The notes beneath the pieces were generated by a model, which saw only the letters and a program-made list of their open reading frames with translations, had not been told where the DNA came from and did not search any database. The translations under genes and the position numbers were made by a program. 33,313 bases of DNA from an uncultured Methylobacillus sp. (GTDB lineage: Bacteria > Pseudomonadota > Gammaproteobacteria > Burkholderiales > Methylophilaceae): NCBI GenBank assembly GCA_946478865.1, contig CAMLDO010000024.1:1-33313 (forward strand), in the 5' to 3' direction. Shown here piece after piece: positions 23,810 through 31,862 of this stretch. Position 1 is the first letter of the stretch; each line of letters begins with the position of its first letter.

Positions 23810-25021
23810 TTACTCGACAGGGTTCACGATTGGCTCAGCGGCGAGAGCTTCTTGGGCACCCTCTTCGGATCGTTGCAACCACAGTAAGGCAGCCATGGCG
23901 AGCAGCACCGGTGGCAAAATGAGACCGGAAACTACTGTCCAGCCAAACACGGCCAATAGACCTCCTGAAGCCAAAGAGCCGAACACCATCGCACCAAACA
24001 CGACAAAGTCATTGATCGATTGGACTCGCGCTCCCTCTTCCGGCGTATGGCATTTCAACACCAAGGCGGATGCTCCGAGGAATCCGAAATTCCATCCCAC
24101 CCCCAGGAGCAATAGCGCGATCCAGAAATGATTGACGGTAAGCCCGCTCATACCTGCGATGGCGGCCAACGCGATCAGCCCCAGTCCGGCCTGTATGATG
24201 CTAGATTCACCGAAGCGGGAAATCAATCGACCAGTAAAGAAACTCGGTGCATACATGGCAACGATATGCATCTCGATACCGTAATTGGAATGCACGCGCG
24301 AGATGCCGCACAGTTCCATCGCAAGCGGCGCTGAGGTCATCATAAAGTTCATCATCATGTAGCTCACGACACCGCACAGCATGGCCACGATAAAGCGAGG
24401 CTGCCGCAGGATGTTGGCAAGCGGTCGGCCGGAAACGCCTGCCGTGATGGGCGGCTGATGTTCAAACTTGACGCCCAACAGCACGATGCCCGAAAGGACA
24501 GCGACGCCAGCCGAGGCCAGATAGGTCACCGCATAGGCATGTGGAGGCCAAAGATTCATGGTGGATGTAACCAGTTGCGGGCCGAGAATGCCGGCAGCGA
24601 CGCCGCCCGCCAACACGATGGAAAGAGCCCGCGAGCGATCTTCTTGAGGCACGCATTCGGCGGCCGCAAATCGGTAGGTCAGCACCACAGCTGCATATGC
24701 TCCGCCGAACAACATCGCCACGCAAAACAGGGTGAAAGACTGAATAACGAGAGCCAGCGTCGCCAAAAGGCCCACAATCACGCCGCACAAGCTACCTACC
24801 AAGCTGGCAACTAACCGGCCATAGCGCTGGGTGAGTGCTCCAACGGGCAATGTCGCCAGTGCCATGCCAATGACGAACACGGAGATCGGCAAGGTAGCCC
24901 AAGCCGGGTGCGGGGCGAGCATGTGGCCGATGATGGCTCCCGTTGCATACACAACCGCGGAATTGGCGCCTGCCAGGGCTTGCGCGGCAGTCAGCCGTAA
25001 TACGTGACTATTGAATTTCAT
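23810..25021 (-). CDS. Major facilitator superfamily transporter
   Basis: A 403-residue inner-membrane transporter with about 12 spans. The MFS loop motif appears as GALTQRYGRLVASLVGSLCG, with LTYRFAAAECVPQEDRSRALSIVLAGGVAAGILGPQL in the first half and RFGESSIIQAGLGLIALAAIAG in the second. It probably moves a drug-like or metabolite molecule. Its stop abuts the LysR stop (convergent). It begins 2 bases after the DUF1360 stop. Confidence 0.92.
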   Translation of the reverse strand: MKFNSHVLRLTAAQALAGANSAVVYATGAIIGHMLAPHPAWATLPISVFVIGMALATLPVGALTQRYGRLVASLVGSLCGVIVGLLATLALVIQSFTLFCVAMLFGGAYAAVVLTYRFAAAECVPQEDRSRALSIVLAGGVAAGILGPQLVTSTMNLWPPHAYAVTYLASAGVAVLSGIVLLGVKFEHQPPITAGVSGRPLANILRQPRFIVAMLCGVVSYMMMNFMMTSAPLAMELCGISRVHSNYGIEMHIVAMYAPSFFTGRLISRFGESSIIQAGLGLIALAAIAGMSGLTVNHFWIALLLLGVGWNFGFLGASALVLKCHTPEEGARVQSINDFVVFGAMVFGSLASGGLLAVFGWTVVSGLILPPVLLAMAALLWLQRSEEGAQEALAAEPIVNPVE

Positions 25022-25023
25022 CT

Positions 25024-25419
25024 CTAGCCTGCTTTGCTCTTGGCCAGGATTTCCTTCATTTCAACCTCTCTGACTCTTTTGGCGACGGCCGCCAGAAAGG
25101 CTTGAAACATCAAGCCGCTTACAAGAACCGAGAGCGTGAGGGTGAAGAATGCGGAAACGACCAGGTCCACGAGCAAATGGCCGCTTGTGATGATCGTTGG
25201 CTGGTAAATGAAAATGCCCAGTCCGATTACCCAGTGATTGATGCAATAGAAACACTGGAACAAATACCCGATCATGTGGCCGAGCTTTTCGGACCAGCGC
25301 CTGAAGGGTGCAAAGATTTCGGTTTGAGTGATCGTGATCGAGATGCTGCTGGAGGCGATCGCAATCGCCACACAAACCCATAACGAGCCAAGGCTGGGCG
25401 AGGTAAAAAGGTGATTCAT
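25024..25419 (-). CDS. DUF1360-like membrane protein
   Basis: A 131-residue protein with about three spans. It shows SEKLGHMIGYLFQCFYCINHWVIGLGIFI, a cysteine/histidine-bearing loop resembling the DUF1360 family. The function is unknown. It is the promoter-proximal gene of the two-gene DUF1360-MFS unit. The upstream gap holds copy 2 of the LysR-type element. Confidence 0.7.
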   Translation of the reverse strand: MNHLFTSPSLGSLWVCVAIAIASSSISITITQTEIFAPFRRWSEKLGHMIGYLFQCFYCINHWVIGLGIFIYQPTIITSGHLLVDLVVSAFFTLTLSVLVSGLMFQAFLAAVAKRVREVEMKEILAKSKAG

Positions 25420-25543
25420 ATGCGGTTATTAATTCTTGAGGTACTCGATTTTCAACCGTGACTTACAGCCATTCACGCTTGGTCGCCACTCAATAATTTC
25501 TTTGTTTATGAACCACTATTTTTCTACTGCTCTGGCTCGTAAT

Positions 25544-25583
25544 CAAAGGAGATAATCTATGCTGTATTGATAGAATTTCTTTG
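25544..25583. promoter_or_regulatory. LysR-type regulatory element, copy 2
   Basis: CAAAGGAGATAATCTATGC (25544-25562) matches copy 1 at 16 of 19 bases. It is followed by AGAATTTCTTT (25572-25582), which starts 28 bases after the element start, exactly as in copy 1. Over the whole unit about 31 of 39 bases agree. It lies 125-165 bases upstream of the DUF1360-MFS genes. Confidence 0.7.
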
Positions 25584-25660
25584 ATATCTGAATCATCCTC
25601 TTAGCCGAGGGCATCCGCCCGGATATTCTCAGCCCACGCATCCGCTTGCTCACCCTCTTC

Positions 25661-25686
25661 CGGTTGCGTACCGAAAGCCCGGCCAG
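25661..25686 (-). repeat. 26-bp copy of a Crp/Fnr gene segment
   Basis: The minus strand matches the plus strand at 26962-26987 at 24 of 26 bases; both differences are third-codon positions in the frame LAGLSVRNR. An upstream GACTGTC also matches the Crp/Fnr gene GACCGTC, with a gap. This looks like a remnant of a paralogous, oppositely oriented Crp/Fnr gene. Confidence 0.45.
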
Positions 25687-25718
25687 ATGACAGTCAATAA
25701 TTATTGATCACTCAAGAG

Positions 25719-26192
25719 TTAGCCTGCTGTTGGCCGCAACTGAATCTGCCGGGTGTAAGGCAAGTCGTGAATCCGATATTTCCCAGACTTCACAGCATCT
25801 CCCAGCATTTTTAATGTTTGCTTTTCCAGAAACGCGAGGATTTTCGTTTTCACCGGTTGCCAGCGGTCATGGACCGGGCATTTGGATGCCGGATCACAGG
25901 CTTTGAATCCCAGCAGGCACTGCTGCGTGAATTCGGTGCCTTCCGTAATGCTCAAGATTTGCATGAGGTTGATGCTGTCGGCATCTCTCCCCAGGCTGAA
26001 TCCTCCCGTGGGTCCCGGGGTGGATTTGGCAAGTTTCTGTCGCGTCAGGAGCGGCATGATGGATGAGAGATAGCTGGATGGCAGGCCGAGTTGCCGGGCA
26101 ATATCGTTTGCAGTGGCCCTCGTCTGCGGCTCAAGCGTGGCGAGATAAATCATGGCCTGGATCGCATACTGGCTTGTTTTCGAAATTAACAT
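25719..26192 (-). CDS. Rrf2-family regulator, probably Fe-S and NO-responsive
   Basis: A 157-residue winged-helix regulator. The DNA-binding part is MLISKTSQYAIQAMIYLA...TANDIARQLGLPSSYLSSIMPLL, and TPGPTGGFSLGRD forms the wing. Three cysteines, Cys92, Cys99 and Cys105 (C-x6-C-x5-C), match the cluster-binding layout of IscR and NsrR. Its position next to NO genes favours an NsrR-like role, releasing DNA when NO damages the cluster. The C-terminal extension beyond residue 130 is longer than in E. coli NsrR. It follows the DUF3079 gene by 26 bases. Confidence 0.88.
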   Translation of the reverse strand: MLISKTSQYAIQAMIYLATLEPQTRATANDIARQLGLPSSYLSSIMPLLTRQKLAKSTPGPTGGFSLGRDADSINLMQILSITEGTEFTQQCLLGFKACDPASKCPVHDRWQPVKTKILAFLEKQTLKMLGDAVKSGKYRIHDLPYTRQIQLRPTAG

Positions 26193-26218
26193 CGACTATG
26201 GCCCATTTCTTTGTGCTA

Positions 26219-26416
26219 TCACTGGGGAGCCTTTTCCTGTGCCGCTGAGGGCTCATCCACACAGAACTCATGCCAGTCATCGCCAAAAAGCTCGGCTGGG
26301 TGCTGTGTACGTTCGGTCCCGTTCCCGCACATCATGGACTGGACCGAGCAATACTTATCGCAACCCCAGCATATTCTTTCGGGGTGGGCAGGATTCAAGG
26401 GAAACTTTTTCGCCAT
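26219..26416 (-). CDS. DUF3079 family small protein
   Basis: A 65-residue soluble protein with MAKKFPLNPAHPERICWGCD, then KYCSVQSMMCGNGTERTQHPAELFGDDW, the near-complete DUF3079 signature. Four cysteines (CWGCDKYC, MMCGNG) could bind zinc or an iron-sulfur cluster. The function is unknown. It is the first gene before the Rrf2 regulator and its start lies about 20 bases from an NsrR-like half-site. Confidence 0.88.
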   Translation of the reverse strand: MAKKFPLNPAHPERICWGCDKYCSVQSMMCGNGTERTQHPAELFGDDWHEFCVDEPSAAQEKAPQ

Positions 26417-26434
26417 GTCGGACGGGGTTGTTTA

Positions 26435-26457
26435 AAGATGTATTAAAATTACTCCTT
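26435..26457. promoter_or_regulatory. NsrR-like site between DUF3079 and the Crp/Fnr gene
   Basis: AAGATGTATT (26435-26444) is an exact half of the published NsrR-type site (AAGATGYATT). The right half, ending ACTCCTT, is degenerate. It lies just upstream of the DUF3079-Rrf2 unit in a divergent promoter region, where autoregulation is expected. Confidence 0.45.
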
Positions 26458-26574
26458 ATTAAGCCGCTTGTATAGGGTTTGCACGCAACTTATCGGTAGA
26501 AATTGGCAAAAGGTGTAAATCCTATGCACCTAAGCTAATATAGATTACGCAGTGCAACGAAACAGGAGACGGAC

Positions 26575-27261
26575 GTGGGGCAATTCAATATTCTCCAACT
26601 ACTACCCAGATTCCATCTTTTCAGTGCTCTTGATCCGGAGCAGCTCAGTTATGTGGCCAACGAAACGCAGCATCAGGCCGTGCCGCGCGGCGTGATCGTT
26701 TTCAATCGTGGCGATACGGCCAGCAACCTCTACATGCTGATTTCCGGCCAGATCAAGCTGGCCGTGAATTCGCCCCAAGGGACCGAGAAGGTCGTCTGCA
26801 TCATCGGGCCGGGAGAAAGCTTCGGCGAGGCGATCATCTTTCTCGACCAGGCATCATTCCCGGTCTACGCGCAGGCCACGACCGACTCCCAATTGCTGCT
26901 GATCCCGAAACAGGTGATATTCAACCTGCTGGAGCGCGATATGACCGTCTCGCGCAAGATGCTGGCCGGGCTCTCGGTACGTAACCGACAGCTAGTCCAG
27001 GATATCGAGTCAGTCGCCCTGCTCACTTCGACTCAGCGGTTGATCGGTTATCTGTTGCAGATAGGCGCAGGAACGGAGGGTTCCGGGCGCGTCACCCTCC
27101 CCGCCAGCAAGTCCATGATTGCCTCGTTGCTGAACCTCACGCCAGAAACCCTTTCCCGTACGATGCTCAAGTTGCAGCAACAAGGGCTTATCGAGGTGAA
27201 CGGCAAGGAAATCACCATCATCGATCTACCCGGGCTGCGCGAATACGGCACCGTAGGCTGA
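26575..27261 (+). CDS. Crp/Fnr-family regulator, DNR-like
   Basis: A 228-residue regulator starting at GTG 26575 with AGGAGA upstream. The cyclic-nucleotide-binding-like fold spans about residues 12-130 (VFNRGDTASNLYMLISGQIKLAV, GPGESFGEAIIFLDQ). The helix-turn-helix carries TPETLSRTMLKLQQQGLI, with the E-x-x-S-R pattern that reads TTGAT half-sites. It lacks the N-terminal cysteine cluster of FNR, so it is of the DNR/NnrR kind, which sense NO through heme or respond to other signals. A matching box lies right after the gene, before the hemerythrin gene. Confidence 0.9.
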   Translation: MGQFNILQLLPRFHLFSALDPEQLSYVANETQHQAVPRGVIVFNRGDTASNLYMLISGQIKLAVNSPQGTEKVVCIIGPGESFGEAIIFLDQASFPVYAQATTDSQLLLIPKQVIFNLLERDMTVSRKMLAGLSVRNRQLVQDIESVALLTSTQRLIGYLLQIGAGTEGSGRVTLPASKSMIASLLNLTPETLSRTMLKLQQQGLIEVNGKEITIIDLPGLREYGTVG

Positions 27262-27276
27262 TATGCCGTGAATCTC

Positions 27277-27290
27277 TTGACCTGCATCAA
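27277..27290. promoter_or_regulatory. FNR/DNR box upstream of the hemerythrin gene
   Basis: TTGAC-CTGC-ATCAA is a near-perfect FNR/DNR-type site, with one base off the TTGAT-N4-ATCAA consensus. It lies 78 bases before the RIC-like gene start and just after the DNR-like gene. Activation of the hemerythrin gene by that regulator is a reasonable inference. Confidence 0.8.
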
Positions 27291-27367
27291 AGAAATAATC
27301 CGCCAACGAGGGTAAGTTTCATGCATCCATAGCGAAGAGAGACCGGCATTGCGCCGGGCAGGATGCC

Positions 27368-27907
27368 ATGAAAATTGCACAAAAAATTACTCCGCAGACC
27401 CGTCTGGCGGAGCTGATCGACCTTATCGAGGAAACGCATCACACATTCACCCGTACAGAGCTCGTTCGCATCGGCGGCCTGATCGAGGATCCCGAAGTGA
27501 CGTCGCTGCCGCAACTGGCGGAGCTCCGCGCCTGCTTTCACGCCCTCAAGGCCGACCTCGATGCGCATTTACAGAAGGAAGAGGACATTCTTTTCCCGTA
27601 TATTGCGTTGCTGGATGACGATACGCGCGAATTGCCGCCCTCTTGCTTCGGCAGCGTCGCCCACCCCATCCGCGTGATGCAGTTCGAACATATCGCGATG
27701 GTGGGATTTCTCGAAACCCTGCGCGAGCTGACGAACCAATACAAACCGGAGCCAGACAGCAGTCCGCAGACATTCCTGCTGTTCGCCTCGCTGGCGGGTA
27801 TCGATGCCGATCTCGTGGAGCACATGCATTGGGAAGACAACGTGCTGTTCCCGCGTGCGCTGCAGGAAGAGAACCGGCTTCAGCGCGAGAAAAGCACCGG
27901 CGCTTAA
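27368..27907 (+). CDS. Hemerythrin-like di-iron protein (RIC/YtfE-related)
   Basis: A 179-residue protein with the hemerythrin four-helix pattern. Histidine and glutamate ligands are visible in EETHHTF (residues 21-27), LDAHLQKEEDILFPYI (His67, Glu71/72), QFEHIAMVGFL (His108) and EHMHWEDNVLFPRAL (His152/154, Glu156). It resembles the C-terminal domain of RIC (YtfE/ScdA), which repairs Fe-S clusters damaged by NO, but lacks the N-terminal ScdA_N domain with its cysteine. A DNR-type box upstream and the convergent nor cluster support a nitrosative stress role. Confidence 0.9.
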   Translation: MKIAQKITPQTRLAELIDLIEETHHTFTRTELVRIGGLIEDPEVTSLPQLAELRACFHALKADLDAHLQKEEDILFPYIALLDDDTRELPPSCFGSVAHPIRVMQFEHIAMVGFLETLRELTNQYKPEPDSSPQTFLLFASLAGIDADLVEHMHWEDNVLFPRALQEENRLQREKSTGA

Positions 27908-27930
27908 ATCTGCCCGGAGGGCGTAGAAGC

Positions 27931-29772
27931 CTAACGCGTCATCTGCGCATACAACAGCGGCAGTTCCCGCGGCAAATCTTCAGGCTGGCGGATCACCGCA
28001 TAGCTTCCTGCGCCGAACAGGTGCGGCAAGTAGTCGTTGGCTTCGCGGTCGATCGTGACGCAGAACGGACGCAGCCCCTGCTTCCGGGCCTCCATCAAGG
28101 CCATGCGCGTATCCTCGATGCCATAGCGCCCTTCGTAATGATCCAGGTCGTTCGGCTTGCCGTCCGTGAGCAGCAGTAACAGGCGTTGCTGGCTTTTCTG
28201 CCTGGCTAACGAGGCGCTGGCGTGGCGAATGGCGGCTCCCATGCGGGTGTAGTAGCCCGGCTTGATGGCGGCAATGCGGCCGCGCACTTCTCCGTTGTAA
28301 TGCTCGCCGAAATCCTTGAGGCGGTGGAAGCGGACATGGCCGCGCCGCAGCGAGGAGAATCCGTGTAGCGCAAACCGGTCGCCGGTTGCGGATAGCGCCT
28401 CGGAGAACAGGAACAGGCTGTCGCGGATGACGTCGATGACGCGCGCGCTGTCCGAGGCGTAGGCATCGGTCGAGAGTGACAGATCGGCCAGTAGCAGGCA
28501 CGCCAGATCGCGTTCCCGATTTACTTGGGAGCGGTAAAGCCCGCGCTGGGAAACTGCGCCTCCACCCACGCGATCCGCCTCCAGTTGCATCCATTGGTCG
28601 AGATCGATTTCATCCCCGTCCTGCTGCGCACGCAACCAGGTGCGCACCGGGGCGAGCGCCTGGAACTGGCTGCGCAGGCGGCGTGCCGTACGACGCAAAT
28701 GTTGCGGCAACTCTGCCGATCCGGCATCTTGCGCGACCATTTCCTGTAGGCGGCAGTAATCGGGAAGCAGAATCTGCTTCTTGTAATCCCATTCCGGTAA
28801 CGGAATGCCCTCCCCTAGCAGCGCGTCATCTTCTCCTGCCGACGGCAAATCGAGATCGAAACGCAGTTTTGCCGCGCTGGTCTTGCCGTCGCGAGCGACT
28901 GTCAGCTTGTCCATGTCCTCGGCGGCGAGCTTGGCGCTTTCGGTATCCTCGTCGTCGTCCTGCGGACGATTGACCTTGACGAATTCGCTCCACGAAAACA
29001 GGCTTTCGGCGCGGAACATCATCATGAAGCCGTCCTTGCCGTCGGGCATTTCGGTGCGCTCGGCAAGATGCTTGCGGCGGCTATTCGGGTCTTCCGTTTT
29101 TTCCGAGGACTCGCGTTCGGGTGCGCCGTCGCCGGCATCGTTTTTGGCAGAGGATTGGCTCAACGGTGGTTCGGGGTGCGGCCATAATGGCACCGGCTGG
29201 AATGGGCGGTGCGCCGAAGGCAAGGTATGTACGCTGCCGGGATCTTGCAGGGCTTGGCGTATCGCGCGTTCCTGTGCGGCCTCATCGTCCGGCATTTGTT
29301 CAGGAGCGAAGCGGAGCGGCAGCAAGGCCTCGACCAGACGCCGATAGCGCGGCAGCAATCCGGGAAAGCGTTCCAGTGTGGCGATAGTCGCCTGTTGGTT
29401 GCGCACGATCCAGGGCTGACTTTCGTCATTGTCCGCGGCAGACAAGGCTACCAGCCACAAATACAAATCGCGGTTGAGGCTGCGCTCGGGGAAAAGGTCG
29501 ATTTGCTCCGGCAGGCGCAGGGTCTCCTGATCGCGCCATGCCAGTTCGACACGCTCGCCACTGCCGGCAATGCGTTCCATCCAGCGTCGCCGCGCGCCGT
29601 GCCGCATGGCAGGAGCCGCAGCGAGATTAAGTCCGGCATCGCCGCCCAATGCGCGGAACAAAATGCCCGCGCTCTTACGGATTTCGTCCAGCCGCACCGC
29701 CGCTTCCGCGTGCCGCTGGTTGGCGGCGCGCGTGACCAGCTTGTGCCACAGTCCGCCGACGAATTCTTCCAT
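27931..29772 (-). CDS. norD: Nitric oxide reductase activation protein NorD
   Basis: A 613-residue protein with a C-terminal von Willebrand A domain (about 419-613). The metal site is DLSLS (430-434), with a threonine near 509 and Asp537 in LLTDGKPND. NorD acts with the NorQ ATPase to insert the non-heme iron of NorB. The long N-terminal part is helical and includes an acidic, low-complexity middle. The ATG is one base after the preceding gene stop. It is the last gene of the nor run and convergent with the hemerythrin gene, 23 bases away. Confidence 0.95.
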   Translation of the reverse strand: MEEFVGGLWHKLVTRAANQRHAEAAVRLDEIRKSAGILFRALGGDAGLNLAAAPAMRHGARRRWMERIAGSGERVELAWRDQETLRLPEQIDLFPERSLNRDLYLWLVALSAADNDESQPWIVRNQQATIATLERFPGLLPRYRRLVEALLPLRFAPEQMPDDEAAQERAIRQALQDPGSVHTLPSAHRPFQPVPLWPHPEPPLSQSSAKNDAGDGAPERESSEKTEDPNSRRKHLAERTEMPDGKDGFMMMFRAESLFSWSEFVKVNRPQDDDEDTESAKLAAEDMDKLTVARDGKTSAAKLRFDLDLPSAGEDDALLGEGIPLPEWDYKKQILLPDYCRLQEMVAQDAGSAELPQHLRRTARRLRSQFQALAPVRTWLRAQQDGDEIDLDQWMQLEADRVGGGAVSQRGLYRSQVNRERDLACLLLADLSLSTDAYASDSARVIDVIRDSLFLFSEALSATGDRFALHGFSSLRRGHVRFHRLKDFGEHYNGEVRGRIAAIKPGYYTRMGAAIRHASASLARQKSQQRLLLLLTDGKPNDLDHYEGRYGIEDTRMALMEARKQGLRPFCVTIDREANDYLPHLFGAGSYAVIRQPEDLPRELPLLYAQMTR

Positions 29773-29773
29773 G

Positions 29774-30739
29774 TCATACCTCCATCACGGGAATGATGCG
29801 CCGAGTCGGGCCGGTGCGGCGTGCAAGCTCGCGGTCGGACTTATCGAGCGCGGCCGCTCCGCTTTGCCATTGCAGCGGTATGCCGTGAGGCCCGTCCTTC
29901 TGGGCGTCGTGGCAGGCGCTGATACAACTCGCGCATTGCGTGCAGGAAAACATGTGCCGCTTGATCGTGCGCGGCTTGAGCCGCATCGGGCAGGCGTTGT
30001 CGCAGGCGCTGGTGCAATCCTGACAGGCGCTGGAGAGTGTGCGATCGAACCCGACCACGAGCGCCTTGCGATTCGCCATCCAGGCGAGGCTTTGAAATAG
30101 CCCGACCGCGCAGCCGAAGCGGCAGAACAGATGCCGGGCCAGCGTGAATTCGATGAGGAACAGACTGGTGCCGACGCCGATGAAGAGCGCCTGGTTGCGG
30201 GTCAGCGTGCCGTGCAGCAGGCTGCTGTAGATTTCCATCGGCGGCAGCAGATAGGTCAGCAGCACCGTGGCCCAGATAAAGGCGAACAGCACGGCCAGCG
30301 GCAGCAGCACGAGCCACCAGGCCGGATGGCGCGGCGTCGGTTCGGCCCCCTTATCCTGCTCGGGCAGCACGCCGCTCTCCCACACGCTGTGCTTGCCGAT
30401 GGCGCGGCGCATCAGCCGGTTCAGGGTTTCGACTACTGAAAAGTGCGGGCATAGCCAGCCGCAATACAGGCGTCCGTATTTGAATGAAATCCAGATGACT
30501 GCGCCAATGATGCCGGCAAGCGGCAGAAACCCGCGCAGCACGATATTGCCGCCCGCTTCCAGCGGCGTGATTTCGCCGGCGATGAGCGCGTCCATGCCCA
30601 GCGTCCAGTCCATGCCGAAGAAGATGAAGTGGCCGAGATTAAGATCGAGCCGGAACAGGTCGAACACCGGTGCCAGCACGAACAGCACGAAGAAAGCGCC
30701 CTGCGCTAAACGGCGCTTTGCTTGCAGGCTGTCGCCCAT
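29774..30739 (-). CDS. Membrane 4Fe-4S protein between norQ and norD (NapH/CcoG-like)
   Basis: A 321-residue protein starting at ATG 30739, after the norQ stop. An upstream in-frame ATG at 30790 would overlap norQ by 41 bases. About five to six spans are visible. Membrane cysteine pairs occur in RLYCGWLCPHF and HLFCRFGCAVG. Two soluble ferredoxin-type sites follow, CQDCTSACDNACP and CTQCASCISACHDAQ. This is the polyferredoxin pattern of NapH, NosR C-terminus and CcoG. It probably moves electrons or helps cofactor maturation. It sits between norQ and norD and is presumably co-expressed. Confidence 0.88.
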   Translation of the reverse strand: MGDSLQAKRRLAQGAFFVLFVLAPVFDLFRLDLNLGHFIFFGMDWTLGMDALIAGEITPLEAGGNIVLRGFLPLAGIIGAVIWISFKYGRLYCGWLCPHFSVVETLNRLMRRAIGKHSVWESGVLPEQDKGAEPTPRHPAWWLVLLPLAVLFAFIWATVLLTYLLPPMEIYSSLLHGTLTRNQALFIGVGTSLFLIEFTLARHLFCRFGCAVGLFQSLAWMANRKALVVGFDRTLSSACQDCTSACDNACPMRLKPRTIKRHMFSCTQCASCISACHDAQKDGPHGIPLQWQSGAAALDKSDRELARRTGPTRRIIPVMEV

Positions 30740-30749
30740 CGCGGCAGCT

Positions 30750-31571
30750 TTATCTGCCGAACGTGGCATCGATGACTTCCTGCAGGGCAACGGCCGTGTC
30801 AGGGTCGTCCGTCAGGGTCTCCACTAGTGCCGCGCGACAGGCGACGAGCGGATCGCAGCCGTCCCGGATAAGCGTGGCGGCGTAGACCAGCAAGCGGGTA
30901 CTGGCGACCTCTTCCAGATCGTGGTCGCGCAGCGTGCGGAACGCGTTGGCAATCGAAACCAGGCGTTTCGCCACCATCGCATCGACGCCTGTCTCGCCGA
31001 CGAGAATCATCTCCTCCTGAGCCGGGTCGGGAAAGTCGAACGTCAGCGATACGAAGCGCTGGCGCGTCGAGGGCTTCATACCCTTGAGGAAGTTCTGGTA
31101 GCCCGGGTTGTATGACACGACCAGCATGAAGCCGGGAGCCGCCTGTATCGTCTCGCCAGTGCGGTCGATCGGCAGGATGCGGCGGTCGTCCGCGAGCGGA
31201 TGCAGGACGACGGTGGTGTCCTTGCGCGCCTCGACCACTTCGTCCAGATAGCAGATGCCGCCCTCGCGCACCGCGCGGGTCAACGGGCCATCGGTCCATA
31301 TCGTCTGGCCGTCGCCGATCAGATGGCGGCCGACGAGATCGGCGGCAGTGAGATCGTCATGGCAGGCCACGGTATACAACGGCAGGCCAAGGCGTGCCGC
31401 CATGTGCGCGACGAAACGTGTCTTGCCGCAACCTGTGGGGCCTTTGATCAGCAGCGGCAAGCGGTTGCGCCAGGCGCGTTCAAACAGATCGACTTCGCTG
31501 CCTTGCTGCTTGTAGAACGGAATCGTATCGGCCAGTTGCTTGATATCTTTCACTGCGCTCAGTGCATTCAT
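30750..31571 (-). CDS. norQ: Nitric oxide reductase maturation ATPase NorQ
   Basis: A 273-residue AAA+ ATPase of the MoxR/CbbQ group. Walker A is GPTGCGKT (44-51), Walker B is GICYLDEVVEA, and the arginine/sensor region is VVSYNPGYQNFLKGMKPSTRQRFVSLTFDFP. NorQ works with NorD to activate NorB. The start has GGGAG upstream, and it lies 14 bases downstream of norF. Confidence 0.95.
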   Translation of the reverse strand: MNALSAVKDIKQLADTIPFYKQQGSEVDLFERAWRNRLPLLIKGPTGCGKTRFVAHMAARLGLPLYTVACHDDLTAADLVGRHLIGDGQTIWTDGPLTRAVREGGICYLDEVVEARKDTTVVLHPLADDRRILPIDRTGETIQAAPGFMLVVSYNPGYQNFLKGMKPSTRQRFVSLTFDFPDPAQEEMILVGETGVDAMVAKRLVSIANAFRTLRDHDLEEVASTRLLVYAATLIRDGCDPLVACRAALVETLTDDPDTAVALQEVIDATFGR

Positions 31572-31585
31572 TGTTTTCTCCCTGA

Positions 31586-31855
31586 TTAAGCCAGGCTGTA
31601 GGCCAACGCGATGAGGCCGCCCACGATCAGAAAATAGGCCAGTATCACGGCACGCCAGCCGAGTGCGGCATGCCGCAGGCCCATGAAATAGTTCGCCACC
31701 ATCTGGCCCTTGACCAGGGCGATCAGGAGCAGCCCGAGCATCGCGCCGTTGCCGGCCATGCCGCTCTCCCCCATCGCATAAGTAGTCAGCGTCAGCACGA
31801 CCAGCACAAGCCAGACGAACGTGGAAAATCGGTTGGAAGCTTTGTAGGTATCCAT
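31586..31855 (-). CDS. norF: Small membrane protein NorF (oxidase subunit IV-like)
   Basis: An 89-residue membrane protein with three spans, including LLIALVKGQMVANYFMGLRHAALGWRAVILAYF, typical of the cytochrome c oxidase subunit IV/NorF family. In nor clusters it accompanies NorE and supports full NO reductase activity. It starts 7 bases after the norE stop. Confidence 0.9.
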   Translation of the reverse strand: MDTYKASNRFSTFVWLVLVVLTLTTYAMGESGMAGNGAMLGLLLIALVKGQMVANYFMGLRHAALGWRAVILAYFLIVGGLIALAYSLA

Positions 31856-31862
31856 GGCGAAC

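Larger units (their letters stand above)
25420..25718. other. Intergenic region with regulatory element and a Crp/Fnr gene relic
   Basis: About 300 bases between the DUF1360 start and the Rrf2 stop. It carries the second LysR-type element (25544-25583) and a 26-base stretch matching part of the Crp/Fnr gene (25661-25686, minus strand). No intact gene is seen; a short minus-strand frame ending EEGEQADAWAENIRADALG and stop has no start. Confidence 0.5.

Noticed and set aside
17454..25419. Accessory block as a mobile element
   Set aside because: No transposase, integrase or terminal repeats are visible at its borders.
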